Shown: piece after piece, positions 40,912-52,619 of the stretch
How the letters are laid out: each line of letters starts with the position of its first letter
Position numbering within the stretch: position 1 is the first letter of the stretch
DNA from: Margaritispora aquatica
Lineage: Eukaryota; Ascomycota; Leotiomycetes; Helotiales; Discinellaceae
Assembly (NCBI GenBank): GCA_007644065.1
Contig: VJWN01000008.1
Location: 436,411 to 500,410, forward strand
Reading direction: 5' to 3'
Length of the DNA: 64,000 nucleotides
Notes under the pieces: model-generated
What the model was told of the DNA's origin: nothing
Seen by the model: only the letters and a program-made list of their open reading frames with translations
The model's database searches: none
Translations under genes and position numbers: made by a program

Positions 40912-41873
40912 ATGTCTTACCGACCACTTCACGACAAGAGCGAGGAGAGTTCACAAAGTGCGGGAGACAGCGAACGTTTACTATCTGAAAACTTAGAAGC
41001 CCAGCAGTCTTCACATTCGTCCACGAAAGCAAGATTTCAAATCCAACTCTGGCTAAAATTAAGTGTTGCTTGCCTACTGTCTGGTATTATCTTTGGGCTC
41101 GGAGCTTGGGTAGGAAGTCTTCATGTATCAGATAAAGATGCAGTTTGTCTACGGCATGTACAAAAATGGTGTAAGTTCTTTTCCAACATCAAAGGATAGC
41201 ATATTGATGCTTGCAGCTCCAATACAAGCAGAAGTTGATCCGTCATACCATCTGGTCCGCTTCAACGGATCTTTCATGAAGAAGAATGCCTATCGAGGAC
41301 CCGCGGGACCAGAGACAGACGCTGCCTGGGAAGCTCTAGGTATTAATTGTAAGTGTTATCAAATCACTTTCTATTTGCTCTGATGTCTGACAGATTTCAT
41401 AAGACCGATCACTTCGAGTTCCCACTAGTGAAGCCCCTCGTTCTGGTCTACTCGAATCACAAGTCCAAATCGACCAAAAATACGGAGGAGGCTTTCCCGC
41501 CAACGTCGAAGGACTGCATCACCTCCATTGTCTCAATCTTCTAAGACAATCTTTATACTACAACATTGATTACTACCGCGCTCAGGGGAAGGGAGCCTTC
41601 ATCAATAGTGAGAACATCGTGGAACACCACGTTTCGCATTGCTTGGATATCATCCGCCAACAGCTGATGTGTACCCCCGACACTGGACTATTGGGACAGA
41701 TTTGGTGGAACCTGGAAAGGCCCATGGCGTTTGTGGATTTCAATACCGAGCATAAGTGCAAGAATTATGAGGCTATTAGGCAGTGGGCACAGGCGAGACA
41801 GATTGATGAGAATGTACCAGAAGACTTTTTGAAGCCGCCCAGGGTGGGAGATGTGCTAGAGCACCTGCCTTAG
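40912..41873 (+). CDS. UstYa-family (DUF3328) oxidase
   Basis: Three exons (introns 41171-41216 and 41349-41403) encode 286 residues. There is an acidic cytosolic N-terminus, then one membrane helix at about 47-70 (LKLSVACLLSGIIFGLGAW), so it is a type II membrane protein. The family word FNGSF...YRGPAGPETDAAWEAL follows, then YGGGFPANVEG. The two diagnostic metal motifs are HHLHCLNLLRQ (HxxHC at 169-173) and HVSHCLDIIRQ (HxxHC at 206-210). Both are intact. The acceptor of intron 2 is CATAAG; the nearer GACAG leads to a stop. UstYa/UstYb homologues act in ustiloxin, phomopsin, asperipin, cyclochlorotine and victorin pathways, where they catalyse oxidative cyclisation or hydroxylation of peptides. 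It lies beside the twin Tyr-repeat genes, which supports a peptide-modifying role. Confidence 0.92.
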
Positions 41874-42348
41874 ATACCACGGAAGTATGTGCAATCGAGT
41901 TCTCCAGAGCCAAAATCTCAAAATCTTGCGCGATTATGTTTTTGCAGTTCAGTATGTGCAGCGCCCATCCCAAAAGCCGAATCCAACAACACTTCCTCAA
42001 GCTTTCTCATCATGCTTTGGGAGTGGCAGTTGTTGCACTGATACCGATGGGCCATGCATCATCCATTTCCCTCTGCATGTGCAGACAATAATTCTCGACA
42101 TACCTTTTAAGCACCATTTTCATCCTCGTGGTTAGCTTCTCCGGGAACATTAAAATTCTCTTGATGGTCGATCACCTATTATTCCTCAAGTATGCGCATC
42201 AAGTCTATGGACTATCCTGGTCGGTTGACTTGTTCAACAACTCACATGCATCCACCCATGATATATCGAATCCTTCCGCAGCCCAAGCCTCTTCGGTAAC
42301 CATGGAATCAAATGTGTTTATACTCTTGATACGAGAAATGACTTTTGC
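41874..42348. other. Intergenic
   Basis: Convergent 3' flanks; nothing recognisable. Confidence 0.45.
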
Positions 42349-42845
42349 CTACTTAGACTGATTGCCTTCGTCCTTACGAACTTTGGAGTGTAGGATGGCA
42401 GACAATTCCTCCTGTCCCTTGTTAGCCAACCTTTTGATTTGGAAATATTCAACAAATGACTTGCGGTGTGTTACAACATCTTCTCTGCACCACCCTATTA
42501 TTTGAGGCACTTCGTTGCAGACAGAAGGCTATAGGTGACCTCGTCTTTAGACAAGAGTCCCTCCATCATAACGTTAATCTCCGTGGCAATGTCGTCCATC
42601 CTTGCTGGGGTGATCACTGGTCTCTCATGATCCAGCGCTTTTCTCCTAGCCTTTTGAGTATCTCTATTGTTTCGGTTGTATTGTCGCAGCTTCTCGACTG
42701 TTTCATCAAACTCATACTTGAACCTAAATCCGTCGTGTGGACGCAAGAGTCGATCCAACTCTTCAAGTACAAAGCCCTCAATGCTGTTCACGGTCACGTC
42801 TGCTTCTGATTCGCATATGCGATAGTTGACTTCCACCGTTGGCAT
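42349..42845 (-). CDS. Hypothetical helical protein, 150 residues
   Basis: Two exons: 42573-42845 from ATG, and 42349-42528, with a 44-nt intron (GTTATG...CCTATAG). The product is highly charged and helical (GFVLEELDRLLRPHDGF, EFDETVEKLRQYNRNNRD, QKARRKALDHERP, then SFVEYFQIKRLANKGQEEL). It has no signal peptide or membrane helix. I recognise no family. The coding character of exon 2 is strong because it stays open and charged for 60 codons, although it has no Met. An intron acceptor (TCTCGCAG) just upstream of the ATG suggests a 5'-UTR exon. It is convergent with the UstYa gene; any link to it is unproven. Confidence 0.6.
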
Positions 42846-43945
42846 CTATGATTCTGACAATCTGCGAGATCAAAAAAATTAAAAGTGGAAAAGGAAAAAG
42901 ATTTGGTAGATTCTCAATCAGCGAGGCATTTAACCACTTCGCTTGACGAATGCTAATCATCCAGCCTCACCTCAACACAAATTAATGACAGCGCAACATC
43001 TTGATATAGATTTCATTTCCTGAAAGCATTCAGAATATACCATATCCAACCAATTATATTTTGTCTTCATAAATCTTTAGAATATATTCGTTCTTTTTCT
43101 TTTCTTACTTATTTCGTTGCTCAACTCGATTATTTGCGCCCTCGCTTAACCAAGCAGACATGAGAGCCAATTTTTGATAAGTAGGAAGGATCGGATCTGT
43201 TGCTTCTCTATATCGGTCTATCAAAGACGTCACCAAACTCCACCTTGACTATTCATTCTCTCGCATGCACAAAATTTTCATCCATACTTTCTTATCTAAT
43301 CCCTCTGTGTCAAAAACATCTCGTTGGTCTTGGTCAAAATATTTATAACTAAGAGCCTTTCATTCAGGAATTGAAATTGATATAGGTGAGGGGTTAACCT
43401 TCGCTTAACCTGATTACTGTATCAAAACCATCATTTAAAACATACATCAATTCAGTTTATAAAATTACATCAAGTTCACTTTGCATATTCATTCAAGAAG
43501 GCGCCTCTTCAATCGCTACTTTAAAAATATTTTCCACCTTTACAAACCATTACTTTCACTCAAACTTTTTCACTGGCCACCTTTACCTCCTTCGATCTCC
43601 AAATCAGGAGTTGCGATCTACCAATCACGTTTGTGCAACGGCGTAGTTACCGCTGAGCTGTTATATGACAAGTCAAGCTACTCTCTCTCGAAACAAGTAG
43701 TTTCTACTACAAGGCACATCGCGACTCTCGTCAATCCCCACTTCCGATCTACCAGCTTTGACATTGGGCGCACGCACATCTTGCCAAATAACAATAGCGT
43801 TGAGCAATCTCTAAATTATTCAGTCTCACTCTATCAAACACATAACGAAGTACCGCTCACGTTCGTCCCCGACACACCACAAGCACTGTGTGTATAACGG
43901 CGCAACCCTTACCATTCCAGGACTAGTACTTGGTATTCATGAAAT
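42846..43945. other. Intergenic and long 5' leader of the next gene
   Basis: A TTTATAAAATT TATA-like box at about 43456 precedes a 480-bp C/T- and A-rich stretch. The ORF at 43481-43897 has no domain and more likely belongs to the leader than to a separate gene. Confidence 0.4.
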
Positions 43946-45732
43946 ATGACTAGCGCAATGGACGATGGCCATAGGTATGTATCCTCTAGAGTGTTCAGTT
44001 CCTCCGCCTAACCTGTTTAGATATCTTTACGCTGGTCAGGCATTCTGTAAGAAAGCAAACGATCTCGTTGATGTTTACTATACATGCCGGAAGGCATCTC
44101 AACCAGGCCAAGAGCCGAATCTTCAATGGGCATCAGATGCAAAAGGAACACCGTTCGATGAGCAATCTGGATTCCAAGTCAATGCTCTTGGCCTTATCGC
44201 TTCCAACAAGGGATCAGGCAGAGCTGAACTTAAGTTCAAGAGGCAGCAAGAAATACTTGAAATAATCGCCAAGCAATTTTTCGCTGAGGTATGGGTCCAG
44301 CAAAATCCTGAACTCACTCAAGATCTCTCAGCCAAAGAGAAAGGTCTGGGGAAGAAACCATCCATCAAGAATGCCAACAATTCTGAGAGTAAAGGAAAAA
44401 AGGTGACTCTATCAAACAGTCGACCCAAGCGTCTTGATCGTACTTACTCGTCCGGTGAAGACGATTCTTCTTCTGATGATAGCAGCAATGGCGGCCATCC
44501 CAAGAAGGGTGAAAAGTCAGATGACAAAAAAGTTGGTACCAATAATGGACGAGTAGAGTTCACACCTAGCGGAAAGCCGGGCCACACATGGTCAGCGGAT
44601 GCGTACAAGGATCGTAACGAGGACCCAGAAATCGTGGTACGGGAATTTGAAGCTGGCAAGATTGCTGTTGATAAGACAACAGTCCTTGGACATCCCAGCA
44701 CGCTCGATGTGGTGTGTTCCGCGTACAAGGCTGCCGGCTACAGTTTGCCAAAGGATGTCAATTTCTTTATCAGGGTTCATCGAATGCATTTACATCAGAT
44801 CGCCAAAAATATCAAGAGTATTGAAAAAGTCGAAGAGTGGAAGACAGGAAAGCCCAAAAAGGTAGGTGGTGTGTGTGAATCTTCCGTGTATCGTGCTAAT
44901 CTAGCTCTAGATCGGCTCCGATATTGGTCAGGATTTTTCCTGGTCAAAGTTGTCTGAACCTCGGAAGAGAATCGAGTCTTTTGTGAAACCTGCTACGCTC
45001 GGCGATGGTGGCGGACATCGAAAGACGCACAAACGCAAGATTGATGATACCTCTGATGAAGATGAAGAGCCATTGACCTCGAGGCATTGGCGTCAACGTG
45101 GCGACATTCGCAATGCCTTCCATCCAAAGGAGAGGAAGAGCCAAAACAAACGCCCACATCTCGAATCCGCGGCTATGCAAGAAGATCAAGAACCATCAGT
45201 TGCCACCCAAGTTCAAACACCTCCATTAGCACCAATTAACAAGCATGACAAGCGCGACAAAGTCTCTCCCCCAACCTCAAGTGAGAGCATCCCTCTACCA
45301 CAGGTGCAATCACGCGGCGATCACGACGTCACCACCATCGCTGGTCAACTTGCAGGTACTTCCATATCACATGGTTCACCTAGCCAAGGGGTAGAGAGGG
45401 AGCGTGAGCCAAATGCCACCAAACTGCAACCTCCGAAAGTCCCCGGCCTTCTGGTGAGCTTTAATTTGAGTCGGAGAAGAGTACGAACTCCAATGAAAAA
45501 GGTCGAACTTCCGCTTGGGCCTGATGGAGAAGTCCAGATTAATTGGGGTCTCAGAAGAGTACGAAATCCAATGAAAAAGGTTGAACTTCCACTTGGGCCT
45601 GATGGAGAAGTCCAGATTAATTGGGGTCTCAGAAGAGTACGAAATCCAATGAAAAAGGTTGAACTTCCACTTGGGCCTGATGGAGAAGTCCAGATTAATT
45701 GGGGTCTCAGAAGAGTGCGCAATCGAGGTTGA
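43946..45732 (+). CDS. Nuclear-looking hypothetical protein with C-terminal tandem repeats
   Basis: Three exons (43946-43974, 44021-44861, 44911-45732) give 563 residues. Intron 1 has a canonical GCCTAAC branch point. The N-terminus MTSAMDDGHRYLYAGQAFCK leads to a helical region. A Lys/Ser/Asp-rich linker (SSGEDDSSSDDSSNGG) follows, then a basic middle domain (GHPSTLDVVCSAYKAAGY, VHRMHLHQIAKNIKSIEKV). A Lys/Arg-rich segment (HRKTHKRKIDD) could be a nuclear signal. The C-terminus carries three 26-residue repeats plus a partial fourth. No catalytic motif is visible. It looks like a fast-evolving, lineage-restricted nuclear protein; function unknown. Confidence 0.72.
45475..45723 (+). repeat. 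78-bp tandem repeat, 3.2 copies
   Basis: Units start at 45475, 45553 and 45631, with a partial unit at 45709. Units 2 and 3 appear identical over 78 bp; unit 1 differs at a few bases. Each codes RRVRNPMKKVELPLGPDG followed by EVQINWGL. Confidence 0.92.
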
Positions 45733-46210
45733 ATTTCCATTTCTTTTGTCAAACGGAGTTTTATGCGCTGCGGGTTTGGGACTGGTTTATTCATAATTCA
45801 AATGCCCGGGGCTGACGTTCTTTCAACGTCACTTTTTCTCTCGGAAGATCAAGGCAGCATATGGTCTGAGGCTTTGGCATCGGCTTTGCATGCTTGATAA
45901 ATAGATCGTGGATCTCCGTTGATCTGTTTTGCGACGGTTTACATCAACGATTCCATTAGTTAGACATACATACAAATTATCCTTACAAAGTCTTCACACC
46001 TTGCAATCTACTGAAACTCGATCGTGAAACGATGTATGTAGTGAAGGAGGATATCAAGGAGGTTTTTCTCGCTTGCGATTACATCATCGAAGTCTAGTAA
46101 GTCTACACTTGTTGTCATCTCTGTCTGCCTTTCGACATTTTCAACTCCATTGTCAACATAATGCTGTCAAAAGAGATGAATGAGCAGCTGACAACGAAAA
46201 CAGACGCTCA

Positions 46211-46724
46211 ATGTATAAATCTCTTCAAAATCGCTATTTTGTCCCATCTATCATCTCCCAAGGAAAGTATGTCGAGATTCACCCACACGACATCTTCTAC
46301 GCCAGCCCCTTGACTTGCCGAGATGATCACGTGTTTATCTATGTAGAGTAAGTACTTAGATGTCTAAGAATATCTCAGAAAGGTTATATAATTTGACAAC
46401 TGACTCATTACTGCAATCCAGGTGTTTAGATGAGGTGTACAAGCACCAGAAGGTGAAGAAGATTACCAGACGAGCTACACTTATCCAGAAGCCGTGGTTC
46501 TTGAAGGGCACGGAAATCTACAAGGAGTGTAATGGAGAATGGTTCGTTGGTGGAAAACAAAGTAATTGGGTACGTTTTATTCTTTCTTTTCTGTCGAATT
46601 TAAATTCCATAATTTTTGTGTTATCATGTGCAAAGACTTGGGTGCTATCAACTTATCTAATGCTGCTCAATAAGCATTCTGAAAAGCATAATAGGGTCAA
46701 ATTTGGAAGGCAGATGATGAGTGA
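46211..46724 (+). CDS. Hypothetical protein, 104 residues
   Basis: Three exons (46211-46347, 46422-46569, 46695-46724). Exon joints keep one frame: HVFIYVE|CLDEVYKHQ and KQSNW|GQIWKADDE. The product begins MYKSLQNRYFVPSIISQGKY and is basic in the middle (KVKKITRRATLIQ). I recognise no family. An upstream exon at 46032-46096 codes a plausible protein start (MYVVKEDIKEVFLACDYIIE). However, its GTAAGT donor joined to the CAG acceptor at 46203 creates TAA at the junction. Either translation starts at 46211, another acceptor is used, or the gene is damaged. Confidence 0.45.
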
Positions 46725-48079
46725 ACCACTACTTTAATGTTGGATGAAATGAATAATTTGTTATTCGATGTTACCGAACTTTGTCGAGGGAAGAGTGGGC
46801 GTGTCGGCACTGAGAGAGCATTCATGGATAGCACTAAGATAGAGACAGAAACTCCATTACCCAGTGATAGTTTCATCAATGATTGTCTTTATGAAGATTT
46901 TATCGGTTATTGTTTCATCTTCAAGTGTATAAGATTATCACCAAACAATGGAGATGACATCATGATATACTTACAAATATGGCTGCCTTATGTTGTAGTT
47001 CATTGATGGATGCATTGGTTTCGTGAAAGGGACCTTGCGCTCTGCTGTAAACACAATTTTATTCTAGTTATCCTTCCATTCTTCCCACAATCAAGCCCCT
47101 GAATATTCTCGCTTAGCTTGACCCTGTCCAAAACCACCTCTTACCTCCTGACTTCAAGTGATTGAAAGACATAATAATTTCACATTATTAGTAAATCTGC
47201 ACCTACCCATTCAACGCCTCTTTTCATCTAATATTAATTGGGTTTTGACACCTAAACTCACGTGCTCTCGGCCATTCGGCCATTCGAGATGACCGCGGTG
47301 GATTTCATCTTGATTCCGCCGAGACACCGGCTGTGGAGCATGGGCGGACTTTCCTTCGAAAATTCTCACATAAATCCATCCTACTAATCCGTAATTCTCG
47401 GCCATGTCCCGTTTGTGCCCGATATTTTAAGAATCCCAAGAGCATGTGGTGATTGCTCTTTTCATCCCAGCAACAGATCATTTCTGGGAATCCGGATGGA
47501 ATTGCCAGATTTTTGTCAACATGAGCCTCGGAACGGCAAGATCGGATGAAGCTTCCATGTGAGGCACAAGCAGAGCTGTTCAAGAAGCTTAAAAGAGTCA
47601 GGAGTCTAGACCTCTGATTTGGATTCATGGCATTGATGACTGATTATGGGGAGAGTTCCGGTGACGCATCTCAGCGATTTCCATGCAAGAATAATGGTGG
47701 GCACAGATCCATTTAAGGCACGCGCAGGCAGACAAATATAGCCCTATTTGAATAGAGTTTAGACGACACTGTGGTATGCGACGCGGTATGTTTATGAATC
47801 AACACTGGCTGATTAGGGACAAAGCGCACTCATTCGGAGTCATTATTACTCCGTAGCGGCATGCCGTATAAAGCTCAACATGGCTGAGCCTAAAAAGTCG
47901 TCGCCGACTTGGGCAACTCCTTATCAGTTCCGCCGACATTGAAAGAGGCGTCCCCGAAACTTCAGCGGACTCAGTAAAATTCCGAAGTGCGTTAGCTCCC
48001 ACTCACTGCCGAAGCCAACAACGTATGCCAAGACCACCTTGATATCGTTCGCAGTGAAGCGACAAACTGAACGTTGAAA
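46725..48079. other. Intergenic with a CGGAGT/ACTCCG hairpin
   Basis: No gene is firmly supported. CGGAGT-cattatt-ACTCCG at 47835-47853 is a small palindrome sharing the ACTCCGTA word seen at 14324-14332. The plus ORF at 46737-47006 has no domain. Confidence 0.35.
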
Positions 48080-49253
48080 ATGGCGACTTATTCGTTTCAT
48101 CAAATGCCCCCCACTCCAACAAATATGGCTTTATCATTTGGGATCGATTTTGAGGACTCAATGCCGCCAGCCTTTACTACACCGACTTCTAGTAAATGGG
48201 AGAACAAATCCTCCGTCACCAAACATCGCGATACATATTCCTTCATTGATCCCTACCGCTTTCAGGGTAAATTATCTGGGAAGGTCGTTTTAATTACACA
48301 GGCCCATAGAGGCATTGGACGCTCGACTGCCGTGGCTTTTGCTCAGGCTGGTGCTTCAGTTTGTTGCGTGGGTCCCACAGCTCAGTCATTGGAAGCAGTG
48401 CTGCTCGAAATCAAAGAGAAATGGAATACGCCTACTTTGGCGTTGGCCGCAAATCTAGTGGATCCTGGATCTCCAGCGCAGCTTGTGGCACTTGTCGAGA
48501 AATATAGAGGTCCAGTTGATATCCTCATCAACATTAGCGGAAGCGGATATATGCGTGCATTTGCTCAAGAACCAAATATTATGCAGGTATGTCAAGCATT
48601 CTACAACTAAATGAACTCGATGCGTGCTTTACATTGTGTGTTTCTTTCTCTATGAAGAATCCGGGTGATTCTAGAATTGGATATTTGCTAACACGATGAT
48701 AAATTAGGATTGGTGGCCGCATTTGGAGGAGACACTGAGGCTACCCGTCTCTCTGATACATGCAGTTTTACCCTCCATGATAGAACGCAACTCTGGAATC
48801 ATCATCAGCACAACGCTTGCCTCAGGAGTAAGTGTGATACCCTTTCTGTCCGCTGAGGGTGTCGCCAAAGCCGCACTCATTAAGTTCCACCATCATCTCG
48901 AAGCAGAAACAAGATCGAAAGGAATAGTTTCCTTCGCTGTGAATCCAGGTCCAGTACCAAGTCACATCCATGATCCTGCTTCGCCAAAGGCCTTGAATCC
49001 CGAGCACACCGCGCTGGAGCCCGAAATGCAGAGCACAATTGCCGCCTTGGCGGGTGAAATGGACTGGGCAGCTGCTGGACTCGCTAGTGGCACGTTTCTT
49101 GCTTTATGTGCTGAGCCTAGAACTCATATCTTGAGTGGCATGTATGTCAATGCCGAGAGGAACATCGAAGAGGTTATTTTGAGAATGGAAAAAGATAGAG
49201 GAAGAAAGGTGGAGAGAGACAAGCTTTATAGGTTGAAAGTGGATGAGTATTGA
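48080..49253 (+). CDS. SDR-fold protein with degenerate active site
   Basis: Two exons (intron 48587-48707), 350 residues. After a 65-residue extension comes the Rossmann start KVVLITQAHRGIGRSTAVAFAQAGASV, where the usual TGxxxGIG is TQAHRGIG. DILINISGSG corresponds to the NNAG motif, and IIISTTLASG holds the catalytic-Ser strand. The YxxxK motif should be in SAEGVAKAALIKF; the Lys is present but the Tyr position is Glu. NPGPVPSHIHDP matches the post-active-site PG motif. Classical SDRs need Tyr as general base, so this protein is probably inactive as a standard oxidoreductase or works differently. Fungal SDRs of this length are often secondary-metabolism proteins. No cluster partner is obvious nearby. 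Confidence 0.85.
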
Positions 49254-52200
49254 AGAGGTTCGACATGTCGCGTTTGGGAATGGATGTTTGGAGTCTGGGA
49301 GTCTGGGAGTCCCTTTGTGAGCAGGAAGCTGAAGTACAGGGAATTCAATAGAAGGATTGGGATTGGTATTGGCCGAGAATTTGAAGGGAGTATTGGAATG
49401 TGCAAATCACAGAAACAATGTCTATATAGAGCTGTAAATTTGAGGACTGAATTTGATATGCATCACATGACCTATGAGAGATACACTGTCATGTGATTAT
49501 CCTAGAAGACACCTCAGGCACCACATTGTTATTTCAAACCCCATCATCAACAACCAGCCTCTTCAAAGTAAGCACCAAATCTACGAATGCTTCATCTGCA
49601 ACTTCAGCCTCACGAACCACCTCCACATGAAAGCCTACAATGACTTCACTTCACTCTACTAAACACGGTATTGCCAAGGCCGCTGACCGTCACCAGCCTC
49701 AGCGCACCTGACTGGACTCCTTGCGGAATTTAAATTGGACGATGTAGTCAGCCCTTTCTTACGAACGCCGATTTATCGATATAATACCTCTCCCACTTTC
49801 AAAATGCAAGCGAAGCCGAGTACGATGAAACGCATCCGCGGAGACTGGTGATAAGCTCAAGGATCACGACGGATACTCGTGATGACTTTCATAGGGTCAA
49901 TCGTATAGGATGATGTTCTTGACCAATCCGCTTGATGCTGTCGTACGCAAAGAAATCCGAATGTGGTGCGGAACTCGTCGCTATCGTACTCGCAAACGGG
50001 AAACAGGAAGACGCGGGTTCGCTCCACACCCTCTTTCAGCCCTGTGAGTGGGTGTGATCGCAGACTGGCACCCCACGCTTTGTGTTGTGTTGCAGGTCCG
50101 AAGTACGACAATGTCCACTTCCATGAGGTACGAGATGTAGGTATCAAACGAGAATTGGTATCACCATGCTTGTGCTTGTGCTCGTACTATGATCTATGAT
50201 TTAGCGACAGAAAGGTTAGATCTAGCTGAATCCAAATCTCAAAGTGAGCAGGTTGCGAGGATGGTTCGGTAAATGCTGAGTGCGTTGTCTTTCCAGCCTT
50301 GGCTAACCACATCTTTCCTTGTTGAGATAATCAGCAGGATGTGAAACAGATCATGTGCCTCGAGTATCACACACAGGCTAAAAAACGTCTTTCATTGCTT
50401 TATGTGCTGCTCGCAATTGAGTAAGTGGATGAGTTCTAGACCCTTTATCAAAGAGATTTAGGTTATTGTCGAAAGTGCTTCTTAGACTGAATCATTGGGC
50501 ATCGAGACATGCATATCAACTGAGTCTGAGAGCACAAAGCAAAGATGAGATGAAAGCAGGCGACAAAGAGAGAGGTCAAGATAGTGGAGACTTCGAGTTG
50601 CAATTGCAACACAACAGCAACGCAGAAGAACAAGCCACATGAGACTTCGGACCTGACCGATTCAGTACCCCCAGAGGACGTCTGCGCCTCAAGTACCCCT
50701 GACTCAGAATCCACAACCTTATTTTCCACAGCCCAACCCAACGGGGTCATCTTTGCCCTTCACCGTCTCATCTCGTCTCATCCCATCTCATCCCATCTCA
50801 TCCTCTCACGGACAAGACCAAACCAGCAAACACACCGTCGTGTTCTGTGCGCTGGTTGCACGAACGACAAACCAGTCGTTCGCACAGCCGATACGATAAG
50901 CAATACAACACCGAAACTCTCTTCGTACACGACTGCTTGATCTTGATTCGACTCTCATACGAAGTTCATACCAAACTCTGACAGGAGCACCGACAGATTT
51001 CCGGGGAGAGCACTTTAGTTCTAGAATCTCCATGTAACAATGCTGTAGGGAGGTGGTAGCACTTCAATGCAGAAATACTGCACAGTAATGAGAACAGATT
51101 ACCTACTCACATCGCATTCCTCTTGCGGAAAGCGAATCACGAGTTCGCAAACACCATTATTCCTCTAATTACATTCCAGCGCCGAGCGCGGCAGCGACAC
51201 CCTCTACTTTCCTCAAACGACAAAGCTCGCGTGCACCGTCACGATCGCTTGCGTATTCCCATCGTTTATCGATAACAGCCAGCCATCGTAAATCGGCCAC
51301 ACCAACGCACAGTCCTGGCAACGAGTCAAAAGCCCAAGTGGGGTTACAGTGGACCCAACCGGCGTCGGGATCAGCACTCACCCAGATGCGCGTCCAGGGG
51401 GTGCCCAAGCGGGCGGCGGTGAGTTAGTTGGTTAAAGTCCGCTTGTCTTTTGTTTGCCGTCTGCCGAGAAGGAAAAAGAAAAAAAATCAAACAAAGAGAG
51501 AAGAGAATTTTGCACAAATATTTCCTTTGTGCTGTGCTCGGAACTTGAGAATTTGGATATTATTACGGGGGGTTATCGTTCGTGACAGAAACAGTGGGCT
51601 TGAATCTGGGCGTGATCCCAAAGACCGTTATGAAAGTCAAAAAGTCAAAGCAAAAGGCGAATCGTGGAGTCATGACATGAACTGCACCGCATGCAAGCAG
51701 ACAAAGAAAAGAAATCGAGATGAACGCACAGAGGCAAGGTCAACGCAAGAGAAGCGTTTCGTCCACAACATTTGAATTACAGGGCGTGTGCTGTGTGTGT
51801 GTCGTGTCGTGTGAGAAAGAAGTGATGAGTGATACAGCACACATAAGCAACTGTGTTCTCGGCTCGGCTTTGTCAACAGTTGTCAAGGGGGAACATAAAA
51901 AAAAAAAAGGAGGCAGCTCGGCTGTTCGTTTGCTCCCAAATCCGAGGTGAACAGCAAAGCAAAGCAACGCACTGAACTGAACCCAAACATATGGAAGTCT
52001 GGGGTTCGCATAATGAGTCACAAGCTCCATAGAAAAATAAAATCAAAAGGCAATTTTCCTTTGTTTGAGGTGGAGACGGCGCCGAGACTGGTCTTGTGAG
52101 GCGAGATTGTGATCGCGGCATGTGATATGTTTTAGATGTGAATGGAAATGTGAGGGTGGTGTTGCACACTGGAATGAACATTGAAATCACTAAGCGAGAG

Positions 52201-52619
52201 GTATGAAGATGCACAGAAGAAGGGATGATTGTGTATATGGTGTTTTCAATTGCTTGGTTGCTATATATGTATTTCTGAAGCTCAACTCTGATATCAGAGG
52301 AGCACTTCCAGCCCATTCCCATTGCCCTCCAGACAGCTATGAAATCGTCCTCCCTTTAACTCCCAATGCACCGCATGAGTGGTGTGAATCAATTTCCCGT
52401 CTGTTCATTCATTATCCCTTCTTCCCCAAAATCCCATCCCCCAAAAAACTGTTGTACAAGAATTGAATCGAATGTGAACCCAAAGAAAAATTGCAATGCT
52501 GTAGTGGTATTTTTGATATGCCATTTCGAAACGCCCATGCCATGAAGTCGCTCAAATCGCTAAAATGCCAAAGATCCAAACCCCAGAATGTTGTACCGTT
52601 AAAGTGAGAAACCGAATGC
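49254..52619. other. Long intergenic region with simple repeats
   Basis: No gene is firmly supported. A CATCTCATCC-type tandem repeat lies at about 50764-50812, and an A-run at 51897-51908. A GC-rich minus frame at 51169-51408 has no ATG. Confidence 0.35.

Noticed and set aside
43481..43897. 138-codon plus ORF
   Set aside because: Lies in the probable long leader of the gene at 43946; no domain, composition not codon-like.
46737..47006. 89-codon plus ORF directly after the hypothetical gene
   Set aside because: No homology or splice signals recognised; low-complexity tail looks random.
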